Source of the DNA: Mangrovicoccus sp. HB161399
GTDB lineage: Bacteria > Pseudomonadota > Alphaproteobacteria > Rhodobacterales > Rhodobacteraceae
Assembly: GCF_013184745.1 (NCBI RefSeq)
Contig: NZ_JAATVU010000067.1
Location: 1-32,089 of the forward strand
Length of the DNA: 32,089 nt
Direction: 5' to 3'
The translations under genes were made by a program, and so were the position numbers. Positions 1 through 7,286 of this stretch are shown here, one piece after another. How positions within the stretch are numbered: position 1 is the stretch's first letter; each line of letters begins with the position of its first letter. The notes under the pieces were generated by a model. The model saw only the letters and a list, made by a program, of their open reading frames with translations, was not told where the DNA came from and ran no database searches.

Positions 1-183
1 CTGGTTGATGCCGTTGTCGTCGCCGCTGAACACGGTGCCGAAGATCGCCAGGTCGGCATTGCCGGTGACCACCACCGCATCGTCCTGCAGCGCGAGGCTC
101 GCCCCCTCGGCCACGAAGCCCACCTCGCCCGCAGTCAGCGTCCGCTGCACCTGCGAGTCCGCGAACAGATAGAATGTCGCCAT
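1..183 (-). CDS. N-terminal part of an unidentified protein (runs off the left edge)
   Basis: Sixty-one codons are visible, read leftward from an ATG at 183. The protein begins MATFYLFADSQVQRTLTAGE and continues as short alternating hydrophobic and glycine/aspartate-containing segments, such as VVVTGNADLAIFG and SGDDNG. That texture is like the beta-strand repeats at the start of large Rhodobacterales calcium-binding (RTX-like) or adhesin proteins, but no RTX nonapeptide is present in the visible part, so the family is a guess. There is no signal peptide, which would fit a type I secreted protein whose signal is C-terminal (inference). It is divergent from purU, with 182 bases between the two starts. 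The rest of the gene lies outside the window. Confidence 0.6.
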   Translation of the reverse strand, partial: MATFYLFADSQVQRTLTAGEVGFVAEGASLALQDDAVVVTGNADLAIFGTVFSGDDNGINQ

Positions 184-310
184 GATCCGTCCCCCCAGTT
201 TTCCCCAGGGAAGTCTCGGCGAGAAGCAGCGGCAAGGCGAGTCCGGATTTCCGCCCCTGCGGAAGGCGGCCGATGTCGCCCGCGGAGAAAAAACCGTCCC
301 GATTGGCTAT

Positions 311-358
311 GGCAGGCCCCGCAGGAACGGGGTAACCGGGGGCAATTCCCTGCCGGAG
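311..358 (+). promoter_or_regulatory. Structured leader ending at the purU ribosome binding site
   Basis: GGCAGG (311-316) pairs with CCTGCC (349-354). Inside it, CCCCG (317-321) pairs with CGGGG (328-332) around the hexaloop CAGGAA. The loop GGAA (324-327) is complementary to TTCC (346-349), so a pseudoknot can form in competition with the end of the outer stem. The ribosome binding site GGAG (355-358) follows at once, 7 bases before the purU ATG. I do not recognise a known riboswitch class. Confidence 0.4.
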
Positions 359-365
359 ACCGTCC

Positions 366-1250
366 ATGTCCGATTTCGTCGTCACCGTTGCCTGCCCCAC
401 CCGCCGGGGCATCGTCGCCGCCATCGCCACCTTCCTGGCGCAGCATGGCTGCAACATCACCGATTCCGCGCAGTTCGACGACACGGAGACCGGCAGGTTC
501 TTCATGCGGGTCAGCTTCGCCTCGGAAACCGGCGCCTCGCTGGCCTCGCTGCGCGACGCCTTCGCGCCGCTGGCCTCCGAATTCGCCATGCAGGCCGAGT
601 TCTTCGACGGCGCCGAGCGTCCCAACATGCTGATCATGGTCAGCCGCTTCGGCCACTGCCTGAACGACCTGCTCTACCGCTGGCGGATCGGCGGGCTGCC
701 GGTCAACATCACCGGCGTGATCTCGAACCACATGGACTACCAGAAGGTCGTCGTGAACCACGACATCCCCTTCCACCATGTCGAGGTGACGAAGGAGAAC
801 AAGCCCGAGGCCGAGGCGCATATCATGCGCATCATCGAGCGCTCCGGCACCGACCTGGTGGTGCTGGCGCGATACATGCAGATCCTGTCGGACCAGATGT
901 GCAAGACCATGTCGGGCCGGATCATCAACATCCACCACTCCTTCCTGCCGTCGTTCAAGGGCGCGAACCCCTACAAGCAGGCCTTTCAGCGCGGGGTGAA
1001 GCTGATCGGCGCGACAGCGCATTACGTCACCGCCGACCTCGACGAGGGTCCGATCATCGAGCAGGACACCGTGCGGGTGACCCATGCCCAGTCGGCGGCC
1101 GACTACGTGTCGCTCGGCCGCGACGTCGAGGCCCAGGTGCTGGCCCGCGCCGTGCATGCCCATGCCAACCACCGGGTCTTCCTGAACGGCAACAAGACGG
1201 TGGTCTTCCCTGCCTCGCCGGGCGGCTACGCCTCCGAGCGGATGGGCTGA
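366..1250 (+). CDS. purU: Formyltetrahydrofolate deformylase (PurU)
   Basis: Hydrolyses 10-formyltetrahydrofolate to tetrahydrofolate and formate, balancing the cytoplasmic one-carbon pool and supplying formate for purine synthesis. The 294 residues match the usual family length. An N-terminal ACT domain (about 4-80, beginning VVTVACPTRRGIVAAIATFL) is followed by a formyltransferase-fold domain (about 87-280). The catalytic trio of the fold is visible: Asn188 and His190 in NIHHSFLPSFKG, and Asp226 in DLDEGPII. His219 lies in GATAHYVT. The ATG at 366 is preceded by GGAG seven bases upstream. The next gene starts 50 bases downstream and is unrelated in function. The leader upstream of the ribosome binding site can fold, which suggests translational control (inference). 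The identification is firm. Confidence 0.97.
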   Translation: MSDFVVTVACPTRRGIVAAIATFLAQHGCNITDSAQFDDTETGRFFMRVSFASETGASLASLRDAFAPLASEFAMQAEFFDGAERPNMLIMVSRFGHCLNDLLYRWRIGGLPVNITGVISNHMDYQKVVVNHDIPFHHVEVTKENKPEAEAHIMRIIERSGTDLVVLARYMQILSDQMCKTMSGRIINIHHSFLPSFKGANPYKQAFQRGVKLIGATAHYVTADLDEGPIIEQDTVRVTHAQSAADYVSLGRDVEAQVLARAVHAHANHRVFLNGNKTVVFPASPGGYASERMG

Positions 1251-1300
1251 GCCGCGGCGCCGTCAGGGCTTCCTTAACCCCGCCGCGATAGGGCGGAGGC

Positions 1301-2077
1301 ATGATCCGCCTCTGCCTCGCGCTCCTGCTTGCCTGCCTGTCGCTGGCTCCTCCGGCCGCCGCGGACGCGCGCGGCGGCATGGTGCGGGTGAAGCCCGTCC
1401 AGATCGCCATCCGCGAAGGTCCCGGCACGAAATTCCCCACCGTCGGCACCGTCTACAAGGACGACGAGCTGCCGGTGCTGGAAAGCCGGGGCAACTGGCT
1501 GCTGGTCTCCGTCCGCCGCGACGGCGCCCGTGTGGAGGGCTGGCTCAATGCCGCCTTCGCGGAAGAGATCGACCGCGGCTCCGGCAGGCCCGGCAGCGGC
1601 TGGAACGGCGACAAGGATCGCTGGACGGCGCCGGAAGACAGCCGGCCCAGGCCCGGACAGGGCGGCTGGGACGGCAATGGCGGCCATTGGACCGGCGGCG
1701 GCCGGGCGCAGCAGGGCGGACAGGGCAGCGGCCGCCCCTCGTGGGAGCCGCAGGTGACCGCCGCCGCGCGCAGCCTGTCCTGCCGCTCCGACCGGAATGC
1801 CGCGCGCTGCGAGGCCGAGCTGGAGGTGCATGCCGAGCTGCCCCGGGGCGATGCATCGGGCCGAAGCCGCTCCGTCCGGGTCTCGTGCCGCGCCCTGCTC
1901 GAGTATTCCGAGGAGGAAGGCGGCCGCGCCGGCAGCACCCAGGCCGATGCTTCGGCCGATCTTCCCGCCGAACGCGGAAAGGCCCGCGGCATGGTCGCGA
2001 TGCGCTTCGACCTGCCCTTCCTGCGCAGCCCGCTGCGCAGCGCGCAGGTCGCCGACATCGACTGCCGGGCGCGGTAG
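1301..2077 (+). CDS. Exported SH3-like domain protein
   Basis: A 258-residue protein with a clear signal peptide (MIRLCLALLLACLSLAPPAAA, cleavage after about residue 21). A bacterial SH3 domain (about 28-90) follows: VRVKPVQIAIREGPGTKFPTVGTVYKDDELPVL, then GNWLLVSV and GWLNAAF. A Gly/Arg/Trp/Asp-rich linker covers about 95-150. The C-terminal region (about 155-258) has four Cys, a composition that suggests disulfides in the periplasm, but I do not recognise it as a domain. SH3b domains of this kind usually bind peptidoglycan or envelope partners, so a periplasmic cell-wall role is an inference. GGAGG (1295-1299) lies just before the ATG. It sits between purU and ppaC without an obvious functional link. 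Confidence 0.8.
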   Translation: MIRLCLALLLACLSLAPPAAADARGGMVRVKPVQIAIREGPGTKFPTVGTVYKDDELPVLESRGNWLLVSVRRDGARVEGWLNAAFAEEIDRGSGRPGSGWNGDKDRWTAPEDSRPRPGQGGWDGNGGHWTGGGRAQQGGQGSGRPSWEPQVTAAARSLSCRSDRNAARCEAELEVHAELPRGDASGRSRSVRVSCRALLEYSEEEGGRAGSTQADASADLPAERGKARGMVAMRFDLPFLRSPLRSAQVADIDCRAR

Positions 2078-2140
2078 CCCGGCCCTGCGGCCCGTGGCGG
2101 CGCGCCTGCACCGGTTAGCGGTCACTGCGGCGACGCGTCC

Positions 2141-2170
2141 CTCTTCAAGGCCTTCCGGCACAATTATAAG
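2141..2170 (+). promoter_or_regulatory. Possible ppaC promoter
   Basis: TATAAG at 2165-2170 is a good -10 match in an otherwise GC-rich gap. CTCTTC (2141-2146, spacing 18) or TTCAAG (2144-2149, spacing 15) could serve as a weak -35. The predicted transcript would have a leader of about 30 bases ahead of the ppaC ATG at 2206. The call rests on eye matching only. Confidence 0.35.
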
Positions 2171-2205
2171 CGCGGGCGGAACCCATCCAAAGGACGGAGG
2201 TCGCC

Positions 2206-3126
2206 ATGACCATCAAAGTTTTCGGCCATCTGGCCCCCGACACCGATTCCACCGGCTCGCCGCTGATCTGGGCCTGGTACCTCTCCGAAGTGAAGGGCAC
2301 CCCGGCCAAAGCGAAGCTGCTGGGCGAACCGAATACCGAAGCCGCCTTCGTGCTGGAGAAATGGGGCTTCGAGAAGCCCGAGATCATCTCCTCCGTCGCC
2401 GAGGGCGAGCCGGTCGTGATCGTCGACACCAACAACCCGGCCGAGCTGCCCGAAGGCATCAACGGCACCGACATCCTGGCGATCATCGACCACCACAAGC
2501 TGGTCGGCGGCCTGGAGACCAAGGGCCCGATCGACATCACCATCCGGCCGCTGGCCTGCACCGCCACCATCATGCACGACCTGATGGGCGATGACGCCGC
2601 GAAGATGCCCGACAACATCAAGGGCGCGATGCTCAGCTGCATCCTGTCGGACACGATGGAATTCCGCAGCCCGACCACGACGGAGACCGACAAGGCGCTG
2701 GCGCAGAAGCTCGCTTCCGAGCTGAACATCACCATCGGCACCTATGCCTCAGAGATGTTCGCCGCGAAATCCGACATCTCGCATTTCTCCGATGCCGAGC
2801 TGATCCGCATGGATTCCAAGAAATACGAGGTCGGCGGCACCAATTTCCGCGTCTCGGTGCTGGAGACCACCTCGCCCGAGATCCCGCTGAACCGCAAGGC
2901 GTCGCTGATGGAGTCGATGAAGGCCGTCGCGGCCGAGGACGGCGTCGACGAGGTGCTGCTCTTCATCATCGACATCCTGAAGGAAGAGGCGACGCTGCTG
3001 GTGCCGAACGGCACCGTCAAGACCGTCGCCGAGAAGAGCTTCGGCGCGACCGTCGAGGGCGACACCGTGGTCCTGCCGGGCATCATGTCCCGCAAGAAGC
3101 AGATCATCCCGTCGCTGGCGCTCTGA
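2206..3126 (+). CDS. ppaC: Manganese-dependent inorganic pyrophosphatase (family II, DHH type)
   Basis: Hydrolyses pyrophosphate to phosphate, pulling forward the biosynthetic reactions that release it. The 306 residues are the normal length for the CBS-free form. All family II landmarks are present: GHLAPDTDS (residues 7-15, metal-binding His8 and Asp12/Asp14), VDTNN with Asp74, the DHH motif (DHHK, 95-98) and the C-terminal SRKKQIIP signature that binds substrate. The family's usual GHKNPDTDS is here GHLAPDTDS, a mild variation. GGAGG (2196-2200) precedes the ATG by 5 bases. A strong hairpin terminator follows, so it is probably a single-gene unit. Family II enzymes are known in Rhodobacter, so this is not foreign. 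Confidence 0.97.
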   Translation: MTIKVFGHLAPDTDSTGSPLIWAWYLSEVKGTPAKAKLLGEPNTEAAFVLEKWGFEKPEIISSVAEGEPVVIVDTNNPAELPEGINGTDILAIIDHHKLVGGLETKGPIDITIRPLACTATIMHDLMGDDAAKMPDNIKGAMLSCILSDTMEFRSPTTTETDKALAQKLASELNITIGTYASEMFAAKSDISHFSDAELIRMDSKKYEVGGTNFRVSVLETTSPEIPLNRKASLMESMKAVAAEDGVDEVLLFIIDILKEEATLLVPNGTVKTVAEKSFGATVEGDTVVLPGIMSRKKQIIPSLAL

Positions 3127-3147
3127 GCCGCCGCGACCGCAAGACCG

Positions 3148-3169
3148 GGGGCGCCGACGGCGCCCCTTT
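3148..3169 (+). terminator. Rho-independent terminator after ppaC
   Basis: GGGGCGCC (3148-3155) and GGCGCCCC (3159-3166) form a perfect 8-bp stem with a GAC loop, followed by TTTC. It lies 21 bases past the ppaC stop. Confidence 0.75.
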
Positions 3170-3237
3170 CCATGTCTGGCCGTCCCCGCTTTCCTGCGCT
3201 AGGTCACCGGCCAGGACCGCCGCCACAGGAGAGCCGC

Positions 3238-4113
3238 ATGACCCGGACCATTTCCGCCCTCGCCGAGATCGGCGCGACCTACGACGCCGTGCTCTGCGAC
3301 CTCTGGGGCTGCCTGCACAACGGCGTGATCGCCTTCCCCGAGGCGGTGAAGGCGCTGCAGGACTACCGCGTCCAGGGCGGCAAGGTGCTGCTGCTGACGA
3401 ACTCGCCGCGGCCGAAGTCGCAGGTCATCCTGCAGCTCGACCAGCTCGGCGTGCCGCGCGACGCCTGGGACGAGATCGCGACCTCGGGCGATGCTGCGCA
3501 GGCCGCCATGACCGCGGGCCAGTTCGGCACCAAGGTCCACCATATTGGCCCCGAGCGCGACCTGCCCTTCTTCACCGACATGGAGCCCGACATCCGCGCA
3601 GACAAGGTGATCGAGCGCGTTCCCCTGAAGGAGGCCGAGGGCATCGTCTGCACCGGGCTCGACAACGACGACGTGGAAACGCCAAAGGACTACCGCGCGC
3701 GGCTGCTGCTGGCCAAGCAGGACGACCTGCCGCTGCTCTGCGCCAATCCCGACGTGGTGGTCGACCGCGGCGAGAAGCGGATCTACTGCGCCGGCGCCAT
3801 CGCGGAGCTATACGCCGAGATGGGCGGCCGGTCGTTCTATTTCGGCAAGCCGCATCCGCCGATCTACGACCTGGCGCGGCGGCGCCTTGCCGGGCTCGGC
3901 CGGATTTCCGACGACCGCGTGCTGGTGATCGGCGACGGCCCGGCCACCGACGTGAAGGGCGGCATCCTGGAGAATTTCGACACGCTCTTCGTCACCGGCG
4001 GCCTGGCGGCGGAGCAGACCGGCACGGCCGAGCAGCCCGATCCTGCCAAGCTCGCCGCCTACCTGGAAGAGACCGCCCTGAACCCGACCTACGCCATTGG
4101 TCGCCTGCGCTGA
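3238..4113 (+). CDS. HAD-superfamily class IIA hydrolase (TIGR01459-like)
   Basis: A 291-residue cytoplasmic phosphatase of the NagD/PGP-like class IIA HAD group. Motif I is CDLWGCLHNG with nucleophile Asp21. The second acidic position of the usual DxD is Trp, as in the DxWGxxHxG subgroup. Motif II is LLTNSPRP, the motif III Lys is in YFGKPHPPIYD, and motif IV is GDGPATDVKGG. The large cap domain between motifs II and III is typical of class IIA. The substrate is unknown; sugar phosphates and nucleotides are common for relatives. I chose the ATG at 3238 because AGGAGAG (3227-3233) precedes it. An in-frame ATG at 3172 lies over the ppaC terminator end and has no ribosome binding site. Confidence 0.88.
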   Translation: MTRTISALAEIGATYDAVLCDLWGCLHNGVIAFPEAVKALQDYRVQGGKVLLLTNSPRPKSQVILQLDQLGVPRDAWDEIATSGDAAQAAMTAGQFGTKVHHIGPERDLPFFTDMEPDIRADKVIERVPLKEAEGIVCTGLDNDDVETPKDYRARLLLAKQDDLPLLCANPDVVVDRGEKRIYCAGAIAELYAEMGGRSFYFGKPHPPIYDLARRRLAGLGRISDDRVLVIGDGPATDVKGGILENFDTLFVTGGLAAEQTGTAEQPDPAKLAAYLEETALNPTYAIGRLR

Positions 4114-4182
4114 CTTCCGTCATTGCGCGGCGCGGCCCGAGCCCCCATAGCCCCCCGGACGGCAAGTGAAGGACGAGAGATC

Positions 4183-4620
4183 ATGACCGAAGTCACCGAA
4201 GTCGGCACCGTGTACCTGGAAGACCTGAAAGTCGGCGACAGCCGCAGCCTGACCAAGACGATCACCCCCGATCTGGTGCAGAAATTCGCCGATGTCTCCG
4301 AAGACCGCAACCCGATCCACCTGGACGAAGCCGCGGGCAAGGCCTCGATGTTCGGCCAGCGCATCGCCCATGGCATGCTGTCGGCCAGCCTGTTCTCGGC
4401 GCTGCTGGGCGAGCGCCTGCCCGGGCACGGCACGATCTATCTCGGCCAGACGCTGAAATTCCTCGCCCCCGTGCGGATCGGCGAGGAGGTCACTGCCTCG
4501 GTCACCGTCAAGGAGATCGTGCCGGAGAAGAAGCGCGTGATCCTGGCCTGCGAGGCCGTGGCCGGCGGACAGAAGGTGATCACCGGAGAGGCAACCGTGC
4601 TTGCGCCGTCCCGGGGATGA
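4183..4620 (+). CDS. MaoC-like (R)-specific enoyl-CoA hydratase
   Basis: A 145-residue single hot-dog domain. The hydratase-2 motif reads EDRNPIHLDE, giving the catalytic pair Asp41 and His46, equivalent to the Asp/His pair of PhaJ. FGQRIAHGMLSASLFSALLG and YLGQTLKFLAPVRIGE are the other conserved blocks. Enzymes of this type convert enoyl-CoA to (R)-3-hydroxyacyl-CoA, feeding polyhydroxyalkanoate or fatty acid metabolism; others act on different acyl-CoAs, and phosphate acetyl/butyryltransferase partners are sometimes adjacent but not here. The ATG at 4183 follows a purine-rich AAGGACGAGAGA stretch. Longer in-frame starts upstream give a basic, low-complexity extension and were not used. Confidence 0.88.
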   Translation: MTEVTEVGTVYLEDLKVGDSRSLTKTITPDLVQKFADVSEDRNPIHLDEAAGKASMFGQRIAHGMLSASLFSALLGERLPGHGTIYLGQTLKFLAPVRIGEEVTASVTVKEIVPEKKRVILACEAVAGGQKVITGEATVLAPSRG

Positions 4621-4636
4621 CGCGTTGCGGTCACAT

Positions 4637-4657
4637 CCGCGCGCCCGATGCGCGCGG
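4637..4657. repeat. Perfect inverted repeat between the MaoC gene and ribF
   Basis: CCGCGCGC (4637-4644) and GCGCGCGG (4650-4657) form an 8-bp stem with the loop CCGAT. No T-tract follows on the + strand, so it is at best a weak terminator or an RNA-processing hairpin for the gene ending at 4620. Confidence 0.5.
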
Positions 4658-4670
4658 GGCCGCCTGCCGC

Positions 4671-4699
4671 TTGAAACGCCCTCCTGCCGGGGGTAAGCG
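4671..4699 (+). promoter_or_regulatory. Possible ribF promoter, implying a leaderless mRNA
   Basis: TTGAAA (4671-4676), a 17-base spacer and TAAGCG (4694-4699). With normal geometry the first transcribed base would be at or next to the A of the ribF ATG (4706). No Shine-Dalgarno sequence is present at the usual distance; only GGGGG at 4689-4693 is nearby. Confidence 0.3.
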
Positions 4700-4705
4700 A
4701 CCGCC

Positions 4706-5644
4706 ATGCGGATCCTGCAGCAATTCCATGGCATGAGCCAAGAGGACCGCGGCGCCAGCGCCGCGATCGGCAATTTCGACGGCGTCCATCTGGGCCACCA
4801 GAAGGTGATCGGCCTCGCCCGCGAGGCGGCCGGAACGATCGGCGCGCCGCTCGGCGTGGTCACGTTCGAGCCGCATCCCCGCGAGGTCTTCGCCCCCGAC
4901 GCCCCGCCCTTCCGGCTGATGAATGCCGAGGCCAAGGCCAACCGGCTCGCCAAGCTGGGGGTGGAGCGGCTCTACCAGATCCCGTTCTCCCGCGATCTCG
5001 CCGCGCTCTCGGCCGAGGAATTCGCCCGCGACGTGCTGGCGGGCGGGCTCGGGCTCCGCCATGTCGTGGTCGGGGCCGATTTCCGCTTCGGCCGCGGGCG
5101 CGAGGGCGACGTGGCGATGCTGGAGGAGTTCGGCCGCCGCCACGGCTACGGCACCACCATCGCGCCGCTGCTGACCGCCGACACCCAGGCCGTGTCCTCC
5201 ACCGCGATCCGCATCGCGCTGGAAGAAGGCAAGACCGTCGAGGCGCGCGAGATGCTGGGCCACTGGCACCGCATCGAGGGCCCGGTCCTGCACGGCGAGA
5301 AGCGCGGCCGCGAGCTGGGCTACCGCACCGCGAACATGTCGCTGGACGGGCTCCACCTGCCGCGGTTCGGCGTCTATGCGGTGCTGGTCGACGTGCTCTC
5401 GGGGCCCGGGCGCGGCAGCTACCGCGGCGTGGCCTCCCTGGGCGTGCGGCCGATGTTCGGCGAGAACAAGGCCAACCTGGAAACCCATATCTTCGATTTC
5501 TCCGGCGATCTCTACGGGCGGCACATCTCGGTGGCGCTTGTATCCTGGCTGCGGGCCGAGCAGAAATTCGACGGGCTCGGCGCGCTGATCGCGCAGATGG
5601 ACCGCGACAGCGACGCGGCCCGCGGCATCCTCGCCGCGCTCTGA
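4706..5644 (+). CDS. ribF: Bifunctional riboflavin kinase / FAD synthetase
   Basis: Phosphorylates riboflavin to FMN and adenylates FMN to FAD in the cytoplasm. The 312 residues are the standard bacterial length. The N-terminal nucleotidyltransferase domain (about 1-185) carries IGNFDGVHLGH (21-31), the HxGH-type site, then GADFRFGRGREGD, and VSSTAIR in place of the usual ISSTxIR. The C-terminal riboflavin kinase domain (about 186-308) carries GEKRGRELGYRTANM, the family's PTAN motif being RTAN here, and GVASLGVRPMFGE followed by LETHIFDF. The ATG at 4706 gives the expected N-terminus; the later ATG at 4732 would remove the first strand. The YcgN-type gene follows after 27 bases and is probably cotranscribed. 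Confidence 0.96.
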   Translation: MRILQQFHGMSQEDRGASAAIGNFDGVHLGHQKVIGLAREAAGTIGAPLGVVTFEPHPREVFAPDAPPFRLMNAEAKANRLAKLGVERLYQIPFSRDLAALSAEEFARDVLAGGLGLRHVVVGADFRFGRGREGDVAMLEEFGRRHGYGTTIAPLLTADTQAVSSTAIRIALEEGKTVEAREMLGHWHRIEGPVLHGEKRGRELGYRTANMSLDGLHLPRFGVYAVLVDVLSGPGRGSYRGVASLGVRPMFGENKANLETHIFDFSGDLYGRHISVALVSWLRAEQKFDGLGALIAQMDRDSDAARGILAAL

Positions 5645-5671
5645 CCTCACCCCGCAATCGGGAGACACCGG

Positions 5672-6112
5672 ATGCGACCGAACTTCTGGAAGACCGTTCC
5701 GCCGGAGAAGATGACCCGCGAGGAATGGGAAGCGCTCTGCGACGGCTGCGGCAAGTGCTGCCTGAACAAGCTGGAGGACGCGGATACCGGCGAAGTCGCC
5801 TTCACCCGCGTCGCCTGCCGCCTTCTGGACGACGAGACCTGCCTCTGCTCGAAATACGAGATCAGGAAGCAGATCGTGCCGGAATGCGTGGTGCTGACCC
5901 CCGGCTCGCTGGAGGAGGTCGCCTACTGGCTGCCCTCGACCTGCGCCTACCGGCTCGTCCATCTCCGCCGCCCGCTGCCCAAGTGGCACTACCTGGTCTC
6001 GGGCTCGCGCGACACGGTGCACGAGGAGGGCATGTCGGTGCAGGGCTGGACCATCCCGGAATACGAGGTCGACGAAGACGACTGGGAAGACCACATCATC
6101 GAGGATCTCTGA
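5672..6112 (+). CDS. YcgN family cysteine-cluster protein (UPF0260)
   Basis: A 146-residue cytoplasmic protein with the family's N-terminal cluster CDGCGKCC (Cys23, 26, 29, 30) and further conserved Cys in RVACRLLD, TCLCSKY, VPECVVL and STCAY. The spacing suggests a metal or Fe-S site, as in other CxxCxxCC proteins, but the biochemical role of YcgN is not established. The acidic tail (DEDDWEDHII) is usual. GGGAG (5660-5664) precedes the ATG. It sits 27 bases after ribF and 1 base before the aldolase start, so the three genes probably form one operon. Confidence 0.93.
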   Translation: MRPNFWKTVPPEKMTREEWEALCDGCGKCCLNKLEDADTGEVAFTRVACRLLDDETCLCSKYEIRKQIVPECVVLTPGSLEEVAYWLPSTCAYRLVHLRRPLPKWHYLVSGSRDTVHEEGMSVQGWTIPEYEVDEDDWEDHIIEDL

Positions 6113-6113
6113 G

Positions 6114-7154
6114 ATGCATTTCGCCTCCGACAATACCGGCCCGGTCCATCCCAGGGTGATGGAGGCGCTGATGCGCGCCAATGCGGGCTACGCGCCGGGC
6201 TATGGCGCGGATGCGGTGACGGCGCGGGCGGTCGCGGCCGTGCGCGAGGCCTTCGAGGCGCCGCACGCCGAAGTGTTCCTCGTCGGGACCGGCACGGCGG
6301 CGAATGCGCTGATCCTCGCCGCGATGGGCCAGCCCTGGGAAACCGTGTTCTGCGCCCGCACCGCCCATATCGAGGAGGACGAGTGCGGCGCGCCGGAATT
6401 CTTCTCGGCCGGGGCCAAGCTGACGCTGCTCGGCGGGCCGGACGGCAAGATCGCCCCGGAAGCGCTGGAAGCGGCCCTGCGGGAGGCTGCAGGCCGCAGC
6501 GTGCACCAGGTCCAGCCCGGGCCGGTGAGCCTCACCCAGGCCACCGAGAAGGGCACGGTCTACACGCTGGAGGAGCTGCGCACGCTCTGCGGCATCGCCC
6601 ATGCGCATGGCCGCAAGGTCCACATGGACGGCGCACGCTTCGCCAATGCCGCCGTGGCCCTGGGCTGCTCCGCGGCCGAGATGAGCTGGCGCGCCGGCGT
6701 GGATGCGCTGAGCTTCGGCGGCACCAAGAACGGGCTGATGGGGGCCGAGGCGGCGGTGTTCTTCGATCCCGCGCTGGCCCGCGATTTCGCCTTTCGCCGC
6801 AAGCGCGGCGCGCATCTCTTCTCCAAGCACCGCTACCTCGCCGCGCAGATCGAGGCGGCGCTGGCGGACGGGCTGTGGCTGGACATGGCCGCCGCGGCCA
6901 ATGACGCCGCCGCCGCGCTGGAGACCGGGCTGGCCGCCACCGGCAAGGCCGAGCTGATGTTCCCGCGCGAGGCCAACATCCTCTTCGCCCGCTGGCCGCG
7001 GCACATCCACCGGCAGCTGAAGGCGGCGGGCGCGGAATACTACTTGGACGGCACGCTGGAGGGCCCCGATCCGGAGGACCTGCTCTCCGCGCGGCTGGTC
7101 TGCGACTGGAGCGCGGCGCCGGACGCGACGGAGGCCTTCCTCGCGCTCTTCTGA
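6114..7154 (+). CDS. ltaE: Low-specificity L-threonine aldolase / beta-eliminating lyase family
   Basis: A PLP enzyme of fold type I, 346 residues, that cleaves threonine or allo-threonine to glycine and acetaldehyde. The N-terminus MHFASDNTGPVHPRVMEAL is the family start. TGTAANALIL binds the PLP phosphate, His-containing CARTAHIEEDE stacks on the cofactor, MDGARFANA carries the Asp that holds the pyridine nitrogen, and SFGGTKNG holds the Schiff-base Lys205. The start is 1 base after the YcgN-type stop, with GAGG (6101-6104) as a likely ribosome binding site, so translation is probably coupled. An imperfect GC stem (GCCGGG 7169-7174 with CCCGGC 7191-7196) lies downstream, without a T-tract. 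The substrate range could include other beta-hydroxy amino acids. Confidence 0.92.
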   Translation: MHFASDNTGPVHPRVMEALMRANAGYAPGYGADAVTARAVAAVREAFEAPHAEVFLVGTGTAANALILAAMGQPWETVFCARTAHIEEDECGAPEFFSAGAKLTLLGGPDGKIAPEALEAALREAAGRSVHQVQPGPVSLTQATEKGTVYTLEELRTLCGIAHAHGRKVHMDGARFANAAVALGCSAAEMSWRAGVDALSFGGTKNGLMGAEAAVFFDPALARDFAFRRKRGAHLFSKHRYLAAQIEAALADGLWLDMAAAANDAAAALETGLAATGKAELMFPREANILFARWPRHIHRQLKAAGAEYYLDGTLEGPDPEDLLSARLVCDWSAAPDATEAFLALF

Positions 7155-7286
7155 CGCGGTAGATCCGCGCCGGGAGGTGTTGCAATCCCGCCCGGCACTC
7201 CTATCGCGCTTTGCCTTTGCCGGCCCGGGTGATAACCCGTGCCCGACTTTCGAATCCGTTTCGTCCCGACTGCCAAGGACCCTCCC

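Noticed and set aside
348-364. Cobalamin-riboswitch-like box (GGAGACC) before purU
   Set aside because: GGAG is simply the ribosome binding site, and the other conserved parts of a cobalamin riboswitch are not present in the right order.
135-1172. Long open frame antisense to purU
   Set aside because: It is low-complexity His/Val/Asp/Gly-rich sequence produced by the codon bias of purU on the other strand.
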